From the NCBI GenBank assembly GCA_030386875.1, contig CM059575.1:48514859-48578858 (forward strand): a stretch of DNA of 64,000 nucleotides, written 5' to 3'. Of the stretch, positions 32,280 through 45,554 are shown one piece after another. Position numbers and translations under genes: made by a program. A model generated the notes under the pieces. The model saw only the letters and a list, made by a program, of their open reading frames with translations. It searched no databases and was not told the origin of the DNA. Within the stretch, counting starts at the first letter, position 1. Every line of letters starts with the position of its first letter. This stretch comes from Morinoia aosen. Taxonomy: Eukaryota > Arthropoda > Malacostraca > Amphipoda > Talitridae.

Positions 32280-35000
32280 TAGAGATGTGACTCAAAAAAA
32301 AACCATGCAGTTTTTTTTAAAAAAACGTTCTTTTTACAAAAAAAACCGTGGTCAAAAAAAGTGGCTATTTTTTTTAATATTTTGCCAGGAAATAACTTAG
32401 CAAGAAAAAGAACCACATTACATTATTTGTTTTCATGTCAAATTACAAAATAAAACAGCATACTTCTTAATTGATGGTTTTCCATGGTTTTATGAAATTT
32501 TTCATTTTCTGCGGTTTCATGCTTTGATATTTCATTTTTTTACAATACATGTGAATGACCTTCAACTCCCAAAATGGTGTGTTATAATAACATATCTTTA
32601 CTTATGGTCATTGATAGAAATGTGACTAAAAAACCATGCTGTTTAAAAAAAAACATGTCATTTACACAAAATTATGAATAAAAACCATCGATATTAATAT
32701 ATTTAGGCGACCTTAAAAATCCAATGGTGTTTTTTTAAAAACATTGTTTTTTAACAGAAAAATCTTGACTAAAAAACATGGCTATTATATTTTATGGGAC
32801 CAAAATAATTTTTTTTTAAATAACATTTTAAAAAAAATCATGATTAAAAAAACACGGATATAAATATCAGGAAAGTTATTTTTCTTTAATCGAATTGTTT
32901 TAGAAACTTATAAACAAAGAATGCTGTTAACATTGAAATCATGTTTATTAGAACTGTACTAGGTCGTAGAATAAAATATCTACAAAAAATCTATTCACTC
33001 CATAAAACCTTTCGGAGACCAGCTCCATCCTCAGTCATTCAATATAATTTGGTAAAATGGATAATGAATTTTCACCGTTCCTTTGAAAAACATTTGACTG
33101 AATGACTTACTGAGGATGAAGCTAGTCCCCGAAAGGTTTTATAGAGTGAATAGATTCTTTGTGGATATTTTATTCTAAGACCTGGTACGGTTCTAATGGA
33201 TATTAATATATCTTATGTGAATAAAAAATCCATGCTGTTTTTTGAATGTTTTTGTTACAAAAAAGTTGTGACTAAAAAACACAGATATTAATATACTTTA
33301 TTTTACCATAAACAACCATGCTGTATTTTTGGAAAAAATCTTTTTTACAGAAAAATCATGATTAAAAATGTGGATAGCAATATATTTTATGTGCCAAAAA
33401 AACCTTGATGGTTTTTTTAAATCACGTTTTCTTTACCAAAAAATCATGACTAAAAAACATGGATATTAATGACTTTTTGTGAAAAAAATATGGTTTTTAA
33501 AAGGTCATGTTTTTTTTGGTCAGATAAAATTTAATAACACTCATGTTTTTTGTGAAAAATCTTTTTTTCAAAAAGCATGGTTTTTTGGTCACATAAAATA
33601 AATTAATATCCATGTTTTTTTACAGATTAGATTAGTCATTAGTTTTAGCCTCCCTAACCAGCAACAAATGCGATCCAAAGAGAGGAAGGAAGATTATAAA
33701 ACAAGACCAAAGTTCAAGAAGACAGTAGTAGGTGCTGAAAAACAGGACAGCAGTGAACCAAAAAAAGGTGGTCCTCAACATAACAAAAACATTTTATTTC
33801 AACAAAAAGAAGGCTTACCTAACTCATAGCTTGGGCCCTCACATTGTTCCTCTGGGAGCGCTAGTTCCCATAGATACAATAATTGTATCCCCCTGAGGTT
33901 TTTTTTTTACAAAGTCGTGACCAAAAAATTGATAATAATTTTTTAATAAAAAAACATGTTTTAAAATAAACAATGATTTTTTTGGTAACATAAAATATGT
34001 TAATATCCATGATTTTAAGACACAATTTTTTATGAAAAGTACATAAAATAAAACAGCATGGTTTTTTGGTCGCATACAATATATTCATATCCAGGTTTTC
34101 TTATACATCAATGTTTGTGAAAAAACATATTTTTTAAAAAACGACATGGGTTTTTTTAGATCTCATATATATATATATTCATGTTTTTTTAGTCATGATT
34201 TTTAGTACAAAAACATTTTTTTGGTCTCACAAATATATTATTCATGTTTTTTGCTGTCATGATTTTTTAGTAAAAAACATGTTTTTAAAAAAAACTGCAT
34301 GGGGCTTTTTAGGTCATATAAAATATATTGTTTTTTAGTCATGATTCTTTGTAAAAAAACAGCATGGTTATATTTGGTACCAGAAAATATATTAATATTC
34401 ATTTTTATTAGTCAGAATTTTTTGTAAAAAAACATGTTTAAAAAACACAGCATATATTTTTTTGGTCACCTAAAATATATTAATATCTATGGTTTTTAGT
34501 CATTTTTTTTGTATTGAAAACAAAAAAGAAACCATACAGTAAAAGTGGTGGCAGATAACCCACAATTACCTATAGGAGTCTAAGAGGTACAGCAGGAGCC
34601 ACAGAACTTATATTGATGGAGTCAAAATTCAGAGCTTATTTTCTCTGCAAAGTCTGATTTTTTGGTCACATAAAAATAAAATCAGACATAGTAGAGATAG
34701 TTGGCTCTGAATTTTGACTCCATCAATATAAGTTCTGTGGCTCCTGCTGTTCCTCTTAGACGCCTCTAGGTAATTGTGGGTTATCTGCCACCACTTTTAC
34801 TGTATGGTTTCTTTTTGATGTTTTTATAACAATAAAATGACTAAAAAACATGGATATTAATATATTTTAGGTGTCCAAAAAAAACAGACATGTACTTAAC
34901 AAAATTTAGGTGTGTAAAAAAAACAAAAAAAAAGCACATAAAAAACACGTTATTTTTGCAAAAAAAACGCAACCCAATTAAATTTTTTTTTTCATCACTA
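32280..35000. mobile_element. hAT-like palindromic element, copy 2 (2.7 kb)
   Basis: It has the same ends as copy 1, here bordered by the perfect duplication TATATAAG at 32272-32279 and 35001-35008. Body identity to copy 1 is high throughout by eye, and it contains the SINE at 33624-33898 and the hairpin at 32948-33196. It lacks the fold-back element and the loop insertion found in copy 1, so it shows the ancestral structure. No coding frame of significance. Confidence 0.95.
33624..33898 (-). mobile_element. SINE copy inside hAT-like copy 2
   Basis: Orthologous by position to the SINE at 25053-25329, with the same internal deletion and the same junctions to the host element. Confidence 0.9.
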
Positions 35001-35557
35001 TATATAAGGCTATGTGACAATGGGATTGTTATTAAATAACACCGATAAATTGACGTATATTACCCAACAATAACTGTTAATGAAAAATTGTGAGAACCAG
35101 CGTGAGTGTGTTACCTTGTTTGGTTGTACTTGAACCTATGAACAGTGCCTTATTTGTTGTACTTGATGCTATGTTCAGTACTTCACTGCCTATTACGCTT
35201 AATTTTTCCTTTTTTCTTTAATTTTTTTTTAATTTTAGATCTCTATTTTGCTCTTTTTCCCTATCACTTTCTCCCTTTTCACTCTTTGTGTTTTTACATT
35301 CTGTATTACACTATAGTTTATCATTGCCTCCGTTTCCTTGTGTATGCATTGCAATATTGCTTCATATTCAACATCATCTCTCTGTACAGCTGAACCTTTT
35401 TATTAAATTCTCTCACCTGCATCTTCATTCATCATATTTCCAGTGACAAATTTCAATCTGTACCCTTACTACCAACTAAAATGTGTGCTTATTGAGCCAG
35501 AAACAAATTCAAAAACTGCTAACATGAGAAATTCACTAATTTTTATTTGCCTTTCAG

Positions 35558-36030
35558 GTACCAGATGAAACTGAAATAATTTCAACGTCATCAAGGTGGA
35601 TGAAGAGGAGCTAAAAGCTGCTGCGATATTCAACTGAACCACCAATATTGGAGGAATTTTTGCTGCGGGAAGTGGAAGATGCTGCCGCTAGAGCTCCGGT
35701 TACCTCGTCATGAAAACAGACATGCATCACCAGCAGCAGAAGAAATTCTTTGACTCACTGCACTATAAGTTGTTCCATTTTCAGTGAGCAAGTTTCCTGT
35801 TTCCATCTTTTTGTGTCATTTCAAAAGCACATTCGGTCTGTTGATCTGTACAAGGGACTTGAATTGTGCAGTAAATCTTTCGTGCTATTATTTTTATGAG
35901 AGGCTCTTGCAGTATCAGTTGAATCAAATCAGCCACTTACTAGGCTTCAGCAAAAATGTTTGTGAATTAATTCATGATAACTGCCCTAAACATCCCACCT
36001 ACTGTTCCAGAATAAAAATGTAAATAAAGT
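35558..36030 (+). other. Possible terminal exon with poly(A) signals
   Basis: After the acceptor GCCTTTCAG, one frame reads VPDETEIISTSSRWMKRS and stops at 35614. A long AT-rich trailer ends with AATAAA at about 36010 and 36022. The reading is short, so this may be a 3' UTR or a non-coding RNA end. It stops just short of the CACTG element at 36091. Confidence 0.35.
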
Positions 36031-36155
36031 TTTTCTTCAGATGTAGAACATTATAGTCAATCAGAGCTTACAATAGAGCTCTGCAGGGTACACTGTAAAA
36101 AATTTCACCGTGATTTCACGGTAAAATGTCTGGCAACTTCGCTGCCAACAAAAAA

Positions 36156-36365
36156 CCGTGAAAAAAACGGTAAAACCTGGGGGCAAAAAACGGTAAAAAA
36201 CCGTGATTTCTAAGGAGTTTCCGTACTTTAAACGGTAATACCAGGAAATAAAAACCGGTAAAAAACTGTAATTTATACGAAATTGCCGTGAAATAACAGC
36301 ATAACCTGGGCACTGAAAACGGTAGAAACCAGTAATTTCTTTTGATTTGCCGTGAAAAAACTGGA
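36156..36365 (+). repeat. Subterminal 65-bp tandem repeat
   Basis: CCGTG/CCGTA starts recur at 36156, 36221, 36286 and 36350. Each unit also contains ACGGTAAAACCTGG and CGGTAAAAAACC variants. Such arrays near an end are the expected form of transposase-binding sites. Confidence 0.8.
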
Positions 36366-36570
36366 AAAAATGAATGTATTTTTTTATTATTGGTCGAATA
36401 ACCGTATAAAATGCAAGTAATCGTGACAAAAAAGATGAAATTTTTTAATTGCTCAGTTGCCAAGAAAAAACAATCGCTCTTTGAAACTTTCAAATACGAT
36501 ATAGTACAAGCCATATATCGTAGAAAACTGTTGAAATTTGTGCAAAAGAATAGTTTACCTAATGCAATAG

Positions 36571-38413
36571 AATGCTATCACGGCTTCCATTGGTCAACCG
36601 TCAACTAACATCTTACGTCATGAAACTTCAACATGGAACTTGCGTCACTTGCAGACGTAAGTTGTTTCCGCTGATCATGCTCAGCAGCTTACATTGGCTT
36701 GAAGTCAACTATTTGTAAATACGTTCAATTGGCGTTACTTATATAAATACTCGAAAACCTCGTAACGAAAGGTCAATGACTGGAACAATGACGATTTAGT
36801 ATTGCAACGTTTATTATTGGCTTCCTAAAGAAAACCATATCCGCTACGAAAAAAGAATGGTAACTACGAACGAATGGTAACTATTTAAAATGGATTCACT
36901 GTTTATTATAATACAAGAAGTCATGCCATTCTTTTCTCACAGTAACGACAAGTTCATTAAACGAATTTTAAACTAATCATAACAAAATAAATCACAAACT
37001 TCCCGTGTTCCTCTTTCCTTCAATTGACACTTCAAAATGTCTTCCTTGGTAAAAATACACTCTTAAATAAATCAAAACATAACTCGAGCGTTTACATCAA
37101 TGGATCTCGAATCAGCATCATCGTAACTCTTACAGTTGTCTGTTTATTTGTCACAAAAGTACAATAAAATTAGTAGGATTGATCTGAACTAATATCAAGA
37201 ACAAAGTAAAAGTTCGTCTGCATCACACACGGCTACAGAAATTAAATAATTCCAAGTTGAATATTTCTCAGGTTTAGATATTTTTCGTCAACTAAACTAA
37301 TTAGCTTAATTCAATACGTATTACTGCCACTAAAATTATCAAATTCTCAAATGCTTCACTAGATATCATAATCAGATCAGGAGACCGAGCATGAATTACG
37401 AGCGGAAAGCTTTCACACTATCTCCTTCGCTGAAGTTCACAGTCCTCCAAGATCCTCCCCATAAAAACCGAGTGGAAGTTACAGCTTGCAAAGTACATTT
37501 CACAGAACAATATGGCTTAAAATAGATTACACATTTAAAGTCGAATTTTAAGATTCTAGAAACCACTTTATCAATAAGAAATCATACCAACTTCAAAAAA
37601 CATTATTGTGAATAACAATCTAATTTTTTATTCCATATTTTGTTCCTTGTACATAATTTTATGAAATTACCTACTAATAATCATTCCCCTATTTTTTCAG
37701 AACATTTTTCATTTTATATAATATACATGCAATATATGAGGTACGTATGTTCAGAATACGTTTCCGCATAGGTTATGGCAAAACACGAATATAAATCATA
37801 AAGTAATCAAGTGTTATGTCTAACAGTCAAAGGTTCTGTTATATATGTCTAATAGAATAGAAATAATAAAAATATATAAATTGAGGCACTAACAAAAGAA
37901 AGTTTCTACAACCATAATAATTACTTCAAGGCTTCCACATCACGCATTTCGTGACGAACATTGAAAATCTTAAATCCCTGCCTTGAGAGGGCTAATATAG
38001 CTCGAGATGTTTAATGAAGAAAAACGATCTCATTACCTAATTCAACAGGCCAAACAGTGTAACCATCCAATCCACTATAAATAAGCGGCAATTACAATAA
38101 ACACGATTCGTCGAACTGCAAAGAAATAAAGATACGCAGTGAATAGTCAATTTGCGAAGCGAGTGTTGCAAGAGGAGAAATACAAGAGTTTTCAACAAAG
38201 ACTGCATATCAATGGAAATATATTTATGTAACAGTTGTTGGCCATAAACGCGAGAATCTACTATAAATATTACTAAACAAAAATATGAGAGAAGCTAAAC
38301 AGTAAATGTTGGTAGGTGAAAAAATTTGAAGATCTTACGGGGTTCTTGCAAAGAACTCAACTCGACTACCATGAGAGTCGACTGGGAGGGCATCAGATGC
38401 TTACTTACAACGT
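36571..38413. other. 3' flank of the zinc-finger gene inside the element
   Basis: AT-rich sequence between the left subterminal repeats and the last exon. No exon or known element was recognised. It should contain the 3' UTR of the minus-strand gene. Confidence 0.4.
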
Positions 38414-38546
38414 TCACATCTCAGTCCATTCAAAATCTGCGAGGCCATTGATGAACGAGAGCACCTTCGGGTTCATTGCATACCTTTTTCTATTTTTCTC
38501 CACGGCCATCTTGGTACCTCTTCCAGGATTTATCCGCACAAAGCAT
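38414..38546 (-). CDS. Terminal exon of the zinc-finger gene
   Basis: The acceptor is TTTTCATTACAG and the stop TGA lies at 38414. In phase 2 it reads CFVRINPGRGTKMAVEKNRK, then RYAMNPKVLSFINGLADFEW and TEM. The N-P-K-V-L-S-x-I-x-x-L-x-D-F-E-W ending is the strongest link to the family named above. It appears undamaged. Confidence 0.6.
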
Positions 38547-38616
38547 CTGTAATGAAAAATGATAAATAGTTTTTTTCTAAGATTCATTCCTTTATTTCTC
38601 CCTCTGAGCAAGTACA

Positions 38617-38944
38617 TTAGATTAGATGACAGTTTAAGCCTCCCTAACCGAAAAAAGCGTTCTAATGAGAATAAGGAAGTATTTAGTATGGAGATAAGAG
38701 AATGCAGAATCTATACAGATAGGGCATAGAAACAGTAAGTTGCGAAAGAAGTTTAAGAAATAAGATAAGAGTTGAAGAAGAAAATATTAGATGCTGAAAG
38801 ACAGGACAGCAGTGAACCGAAAAAGAGTGGTCCTCGACATAACAAAAAACGTTTTATTTCAACAAAAAAAGACCTACCTAACTCTCAGCTCGGACCCCCA
38901 GACATTTTCCCCTGGGAGTGCTGATTCCTATTGATACAATAATT
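38617..38944 (-). mobile_element. SINE copy, 5' hairpin incomplete
   Basis: The copy starts with the tail TTAGATTAGATGACAG and runs to GATACAATAATTAG, missing the final CCCCTGAGGGG. It lies just upstream of the terminal exon, in an intron. Confidence 0.88.
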
Positions 38945-40597
38945 AGAACTAGTGAAATAAGTGTTAGATACAAAGATTTTTAAATTTATAGGTAGACCTA
39001 ACGTTTTCAGCGCTGAGTTTTATTTTTCCTCAGTAAAATTCGTTTTAAAATTCGCAAGGCATACGATCTCGGAGACATGAACATGGATCATTCGTATTCT
39101 GGACAAAAGAAGGTAATAAATTGTTTTCCCATCGAATCGCAATGAGAAAAATTGTGTGATAGTGATTTCACTACAAATAATTGCCTTCCTGCATCTTGAA
39201 CACAAATAATTCTTACGCATGTCGATCATATCGTCGTTTGCGCGCTGAAAACGATTTTTACCCTTATGACCGCAGGAGTGTATTGAGTGTTATTGATCAA
39301 GTATATTGAGTGTCTCGTTGCAGGAGCGTAAGGTTTTAACCCAAGAGCACACAGTAAATTCAATTTCATTTCTAGAACTCACTTCATCTACATAAAAATT
39401 ACCATTTAACAGGACGTTGTATCAAAGAATACAAAATTCAAAAATATTCTAATCCCAGAACGTATTCAGGATATCGCGTGTGGATCGATGTGTGCTATGA
39501 GCCAAGTTAGAAAATACGTTTAATAAGTATTTGCATCACGTAAATAAATTCCAGGAATACACAGTGATAATTACCAAAGAATTACAAGCAACCGATGCTA
39601 ATTCAGAACCAAGGCATTTTACTGTAACACGATATCAGTGTATATATAAGTATTTATTTGAACAGTTTGCGGCATTCAAGTTCTTAACATCAACACTACA
39701 TTAAAATTAAATTTGTATCATACCGGAGAGGTGGCCTTAAAATTTCCACAGTAATTGCTCGTTGGTCATCAAAAAGAGGAAAAATCTTCGAGCAGCGAAG
39801 AAGTTAATGAATTTATTGACTAAGTTTAACATGACTGGATTGAAATTAAAAGCTTTACTAAGAATTCTTTGAACTATTCGTAAAATTCAGACCATTTGCA
39901 AATACCTCTGATTGAATTCCAGCGTCGCAGCTGCTTCGGGAGGGTACTTGTAGTTGAAGCAGTAATATGTTGCAAACAGTGCAGAGAGCCCAGATGTGAA
40001 TGTCATCTAGTTTTCCATCACGACAGTCCCATCCAATGCAAGCATAAACGAACTGGCGGTCAGAGTAGACTCTGCACCTGCAACACAAACGCTCATCAAC
40101 AAACCTGATGTGGTCCTAAGTTGGTGCGAAAAAACTGCGTTTCACTCCTACTGAAGATAAAGAAAATCTCTTACAAAAAATTTCGATTACAATACATTCT
40201 TATATTCGTGAATAAAACTCATACAAAGCTTGCATTTTGGATCTTGAATCCATTCTTATTCTCAAAATCATTAATTAAGCTACCCATGGAAGAAAATGTA
40301 ATTTTTCCTGCTGGTTGGTTCAAAATGCTTGGCCACATATCATGAAATATCAGCTCTTGATACTTTTTTGCCTTCTATGAAGACTCTTGACTCAGAAATA
40401 TGTGCGTTGTATTTCCATTCTATAGCGTATATATTGAAATGACAATTTCGTCAAGTTGATCATTCTGTTGAAGGTTTTCGGAAAAGTTTCCAAGATTTAT
40501 AAAAATTGTTATAATATATTTCCATAGAATGACACCAGACGAAAAATATCAATCAAAGCGTGGCATGGAATTCATTCACGATTGGCTGTATTGATAA

Positions 40598-40613
40598 GAC
40601 ACCGTCCAGGTCG
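40598..40613 (+). repeat. Lone end related to the TTAA element
   Basis: AAGACACCGTCCAGGT differs by two bases from AAGGACACCGTCTAGGT at 15207. No partner end is seen nearby, so it is a fragment or a chance near-match. Confidence 0.45.
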
Positions 40614-40774
40614 GCCTCAAATTATTTTTTTAAATACTTCATACCAGCTTTTGGAGGTTATCTGATGAAGTGGTGGAATTAACTAAGTATCAAGATACCC
40701 CACGGGGGTAAAATTTAGTGGCAAAGGTTAAAATGTACTCTCTTACATTGAGGCAGGTATGTTGTGTTACTTAC

Positions 40775-40841
40775 CATTTATTACAATGTGAGGGTGCAGA
40801 TGGAGTCTAGAATCCTCGATCTCCTGCACGGACTTCTCATC
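40775..40841 (-). CDS. Internal exon of the zinc-finger gene
   Basis: This 67-bp exon has an excellent acceptor (TTTTATTGCAG) and donor (GTAAGT), phase 0 to 1. It reads DEKSVQEIEDSRLHLHPHIV followed by IN, a HPRIV-type motif I associate with this family. Confidence 0.55.
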
Positions 40842-41210
40842 CTGCAATAAAATATAATGATTAGCACATTTTTCTCAGTGGCGTAGATGATTTAGTAGAA
40901 AGTCTCCGCAAGGGTTGTTTTAATATTGTTAAGCTTATAACTAAGAGTAGAAGAAACTTAACTTGAAGGAATCCCGCCTTGAAATGAACGCAAAATTTTC
41001 CATCATAGCCAGCATATCAAATTTCATAACACTCCAGGATAATTTTAAGCAGACGCAGCACTACTATGTTGAATTTTGGCACTTATGTTTATGGAAAAAA
41101 TTAGAAAATAATGAAAGCACTGGAAATAATGCAAGAAATATATGCATGAAAGGATAGAGGAGAGTTGCTGATATTATAAGCTTCTATGGATTTGAATGAA
41201 GATTGAATGG

Positions 41211-41564
41211 TTAGATTAGATTAGCTATACTCTTATGTTAGTTCAAGCCTCCCTAACCGCTACAAAAAAACGTATCACAGAGAGAAAGGCATCATTTAGC
41301 ATGGAGATAAGAGAATACAGAATCTATGCAAATGGGGTACAGAAACAGTAAGTTGAGTAAGAAGTTCATGAAACAAGATAAAAGTTGAAGAAAGTAGTAG
41401 GTGCTGAAAAACAGGACAGTAGTGAACCAAAAAAGGTAGTCCTTAACAAAGCAAAAGCATTTTATTTCCGCAAAAAAGGCCTACCTAACTCTCAGCTTGG
41501 CCCCTCACATTTTCCCCCGGGAGTGGTAATTCCCATAGATACAATAGTTCATCTCCCTGAGGGG
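41211..41564 (-). mobile_element. SINE copy
   Basis: Full-length copy with tail TTAGATTAGATTAG and 5' end CCCTGAGGGG. TTGAATGG occurs on both sides (about 41203-41210 and 41567-41574) and may be the target duplication. Confidence 0.88.
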
Positions 41565-41772
41565 AATTTGAATGGATAAAATTTATAAAAATGAACATAT
41601 GAACATCCGCAGTACTCAGCTTGAACACTTTGAACATAACATCTTGTTTTCCTTGAAACAGGCCATGGCACTCAAAATAGCTCCTGGCAATTCAGAAAGC
41701 GTGTTGCCCGAGTTCAGTTTTGCATTTTTATAATCCATATTGATTTGGATTACGTCACGAGATTTCACTTAC

Positions 41773-41948
41773 CTAACCATCCACAATAAAATTCTTCGTG
41801 CTCTGCTGTGGTGCGTCGCCTGCACTTGATCTCTTATGTTAACTCCTGTTAATTCTTCAAAATGGATGAACAAACATTGAACCAATCCCACTTGCAGGCA
41901 GTTCAGCTACAGTGTTGAGGTCTGATGCACTTGCAGCAGGTTGTACAT
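41773..41948 (-). pseudogene. Probable internal exon of the zinc-finger gene
   Basis: The acceptor is TTTTTTTCACAG and the donor TTAG|GTAAGTG. One frame reads DVQPAASASDLNTVAELPAS and stops after VHPF. Another continues with EELTGVNIRDQVQATHHSRA to the donor. A small length change is therefore likely within the exon. Confidence 0.4.
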
Positions 41949-42427
41949 CTGTGAAAAAAACAATACATAGTAAAATGAAATTAACACTGTCTCGGTATGA
42001 TTAAGTCCCTAAAATTAAACAAGACTACAAATACAATAAACGTCAAAAATTTGAAATTAAATACTGCAAATGCCCCTAATATTTTTGTTTTCAAAACTGC
42101 ATGAGGAACTCATTCATTCACTAGCTCTCTAAAAAGAGAAATGTTCTATTAGCTACAATGAAAAAGGGAAATGTAGGGAGTTTTGGGTGGTTCACTTTGG
42201 AACTCCTCACTTCAATTCTAATACAATTTAATATTTCTAAAAATACTTTAATTTCCTAATATTGATTTTCAATATTTACATAACAATTTCTTTCATCAAT
42301 TGGTTTGTGAATTTTTGGAGAAATAGGAGATCTGTTTATTTTTTGAGCAACAAAATTTTTTCAAAATTATATTGCAAATAAGAAAATCAACTTCTGAAGT
42401 AACTCAAAGTATAATTCTAGTCAATTC

Positions 42428-42650
42428 TGACTCTCCCTAATCACACAACAAGGGTGTTTCAAAGAGAGGGAGGCATCATATAATATGGTATCAGGGGACA
42501 TGAAAATCTATGCACAAGATATGCCCCCACATCTAGCACATAGAAATAAATTTGGAAGCAATTCACAAAACCAGATGAGAGGTGAAGAATAAATGGATGG
42601 AAGCAGAAAAAAGCAACAGTGAACCAAAAGTGAACTAAAAGTAGAAAAGT
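42428..42650 (-). mobile_element. Diverged SINE fragment
   Basis: Landmarks CAAAGAGAGGGAGGCATCAT and CAACAGTGAACCAAAAG match the family, but the ends are missing and divergence is high, so it is an older copy than its neighbours. Confidence 0.65.
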
Positions 42651-42706
42651 AACTAGCCAAAGAAAGAACTTATCATCCCCTGGAACACTGATATCAATAA
42701 AAATAA

Positions 42707-43073
42707 TAAGATTAAGATTATAAGTCAGTTTAAGCCTCCCTAACCGCTACAAAAAAAGAGCGTATCAAAGAGAGGAAGGAGGAAGGCACCATTTAGTATG
42801 GAGATTAGAGAATGAGGAATCTATGCAGAAGGGGCATAGAAACAGTAAGTTGAGAAAGAAGATTATGAAGCAAGAAAAAGTTGAAGAAGAAAGTAGTAGG
42901 TGCTGAAAAAACAGGACAGCAGTGAACCAAAAAAAAGACGGTCCATAACAAAACAAAAACCTATTCTATTTTAACACAAAGAAAGCCTACCTAACTTTTA
43001 GCTCGGGCTCTCACAAAGTCCCCCTGGGAGTGCTAATTCCCATAGATACAATAGTTGTATCCCCCTGAGGGGC
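42707..43073 (-). mobile_element. SINE copy
   Basis: A nearly complete copy from an AAGATTATAAGTCAG tail to CCCCCTGAGGGG. Similar A-rich words (CAATAAAAATAATAA and CAATAGAAACAATAG) flank it and may be a decayed target duplication. Confidence 0.88.
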
Positions 43074-44628
43074 AATAGAAACAATAGAACATTAAGTACC
43101 ATATACAATCATTTTTTTCAAGTGTCATAAAATTATGCATAATTGTATGGCTTGAATATTTCAAACACAAACGGCACTCTTGGAGGTACACAAAAAATGT
43201 ATAAACCTCTTAGTAACTATATTTGATGTTGTCAGTTCTTTTTCTTTGACCTCCACCATTCTTCCGGAGTCGTGCTAGATGAGATCCTGAACTTATGAGA
43301 AATATCTGTAAACAATCTCTATTTGCCACTTTACCCACAAATTGAATTAGCTGAAGGCAACTTGGGCTACTGCAACCTGGCAAGTCAACAATATTCCGGA
43401 CAGTTTTATTCACTATGATGCATCACTTCCCCTCCTTTGCTTGCACTCAAAAATTTGAACTGAACACAAGTAAGAAATTTTTAGATCATGTAGTTCAAAA
43501 CACTGAGTAAAAGTGAGGTTTGATTATTAATTTTTTTTCAAATAATGACATGCACTCAGCTGAAACTGAACTTCTCCTCTGGAGTGAATTGGTACTAAAG
43601 AACTCACTCTTTCTATTGGCACTACAGAAGTAAAAGAAAAAAGGGGAAATCTTCAATAACCAATGAAACTGTGATAAAAAAGACCAGATGTAAATTGATC
43701 AGCAGTGGTAAACAGCATTGAAAAAATACTCACTTGAACTAGACTGAGTTTCAAATTTATCTTAAAATTTTTCTCACAACTTCACTAAGCAACTAGCCCT
43801 TACTATATAGTGATGCAGAATAATCATTCTCACACTAACTTCAATACATTACATTGTTTAAATGTTATATAAACTAGCAGATAACAGAAGACAATTTTTC
43901 TTGCTTATGTTTAGTAATTCACATAAAATTTCACACTTATAGAAAAATGTAAGTGATTCCAACACAAGTAAAAGATTACATCCCATGTTGCACAAATTAA
44001 GTAGTAACATATTTTTTCATTGTATTTAGCCGATAAGTCAAGCGTTGAATGAATCTCATAATTCAAACATCAAGCATTAAAAGACTGACTTATATTCATC
44101 CCAACACACTACTAAAAATTAATGAATTCAATTCAACTCCTAAAAAATCAAATGTTAAGAAGTTTCTACCTACAGTATTGCTTTTTTTAAATTCATCAAT
44201 GGTTAGTTCATTTCACATTGATTTCAAGAAAACCTGTGTACATTGTCGACTAAATAGGACAAGGCTTCAGAAAAGTTTACAGGTATGTGACAAAAGTAAT
44301 TACTTGAATTTTTTACAATTTTTCAAACCAAAAATAAAACAATACTAAGCACTCTGTAATTAGCTAGTTCACACACATGCAACTTTATTTCTGATGAAAT
44401 TTAATAGCTAAATAAATGAAAACAATTTTACTTTTATTTTAACATTTTTACTGGTTGAAAGCACAAAAATGAAGTTAGGAAAACAACAATCCAAAAATTC
44501 TTTTTTTACCTTAGCATTTTGCTTTTAGGAAGAATTTCTTAGGAAATGCAATTAATTATCTGATGATATATCCATAAATAATCATCGATACACAGTTGGT
44601 GCCCCCCCCCCACAATAAATTTACTTAC

Positions 44629-45540
44629 CCGAAGCATATCTTCAGAAATTTCTTAGCTTGCGAATTTGGATCAGCCTCAGGATTGGGCGAAGGTCATCCT
44701 CTTCAAGACTCAGGTCATCCCTAGTTTCCATACCAGCTTCAGTGAGCACCTGAAGTATGCCATCAACGGTACGACTTGCCAGGTTTGGCAACTCTTGAAA
44801 TATGCTCTCTTTTATCAAGATTGACATTATCACTTCAAAAAACTCTTGTGCTTGAGAGGAATCAATAATGTTCCAAAGCTCTTCTCATACCCTTGAAGAG
44901 GGTAATAATCATGAAGGTCTGAATAACTCACACAATCATAAGATTTTGGAACCTGACCATGGGAAGTAAAAATTTGATGGACATGAAGGCTGAAATCAAA
45001 AAATGACAGATGATTCCTCACAAGAAAATAAACCAAGACACCTTCAGGGACCTTAATTAAATAATTCTTTGAAAGTTATTTTACATTTGAAGTTAGTTCT
45101 GAAACTTTTTGATGTACATTGAAACAGATCTGCATTGGTGAATAATTTTTCAATTTCTTTTAACTTGTCATCAGGAATGTCAGTTTAATGTTTTAATTTT
45201 GTGATTACTTTAGAGCACAAAAATTTCTGTCCTTGTTGGTGAATTTCATGAAATTCTTTAATGATATGCTGGATGGTAGATGATGGAAGTAATAATTATG
45301 CCTGCAATTTGAGAAAAAACAATGCAAGATTTTTCAAATAAAATGCTTCTATATCATTGTTACTTGAATTTTCATCACTATTTTCCATTCTCTCATCTGT
45401 CTCTCTAGTATCAGGTTTGTCACTAGCATCAGATACACCAGAGCAAACTTCATGAGCTGAAAGTGCTACTGAATGAATATCAACACTGCCTTCATGTACT
45501 CTGGTGATATTATATGTTTCAAGGCAACCTAATTATGAGA
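44629..45540 (-). pseudogene. Middle and SAM-like block of the zinc-finger gene
   Basis: Beyond the SINE the minus strand reads VHEGSVDIHSVALSAHEV and an acidic Ser/Asn-rich linker. It continues with IEAFYLKNLALFFLKLQ and STIQHIIKEFHEIHQQGQKF, interrupted by stops near 45303 and 45187. A frameshift near 45050 leads to VPEGVLVYFLVRNHLSFFDF, and a SAM-like segment follows (ELPNLASRTVDGILQVLTEA, then RPILRLIQIRKL). The block ends at donor GTAAGT (44628). The order is the one expected for the family, but the coding is broken in at least four places. Confidence 0.6.
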
Positions 45541-45554
45541 ACATCCATGATGAT

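Noticed and set aside
44049..44348. 99-codon plus-strand open frame
   Set aside because: AT-rich, antisense to the intron of the zinc-finger gene, with no recognisable motif.
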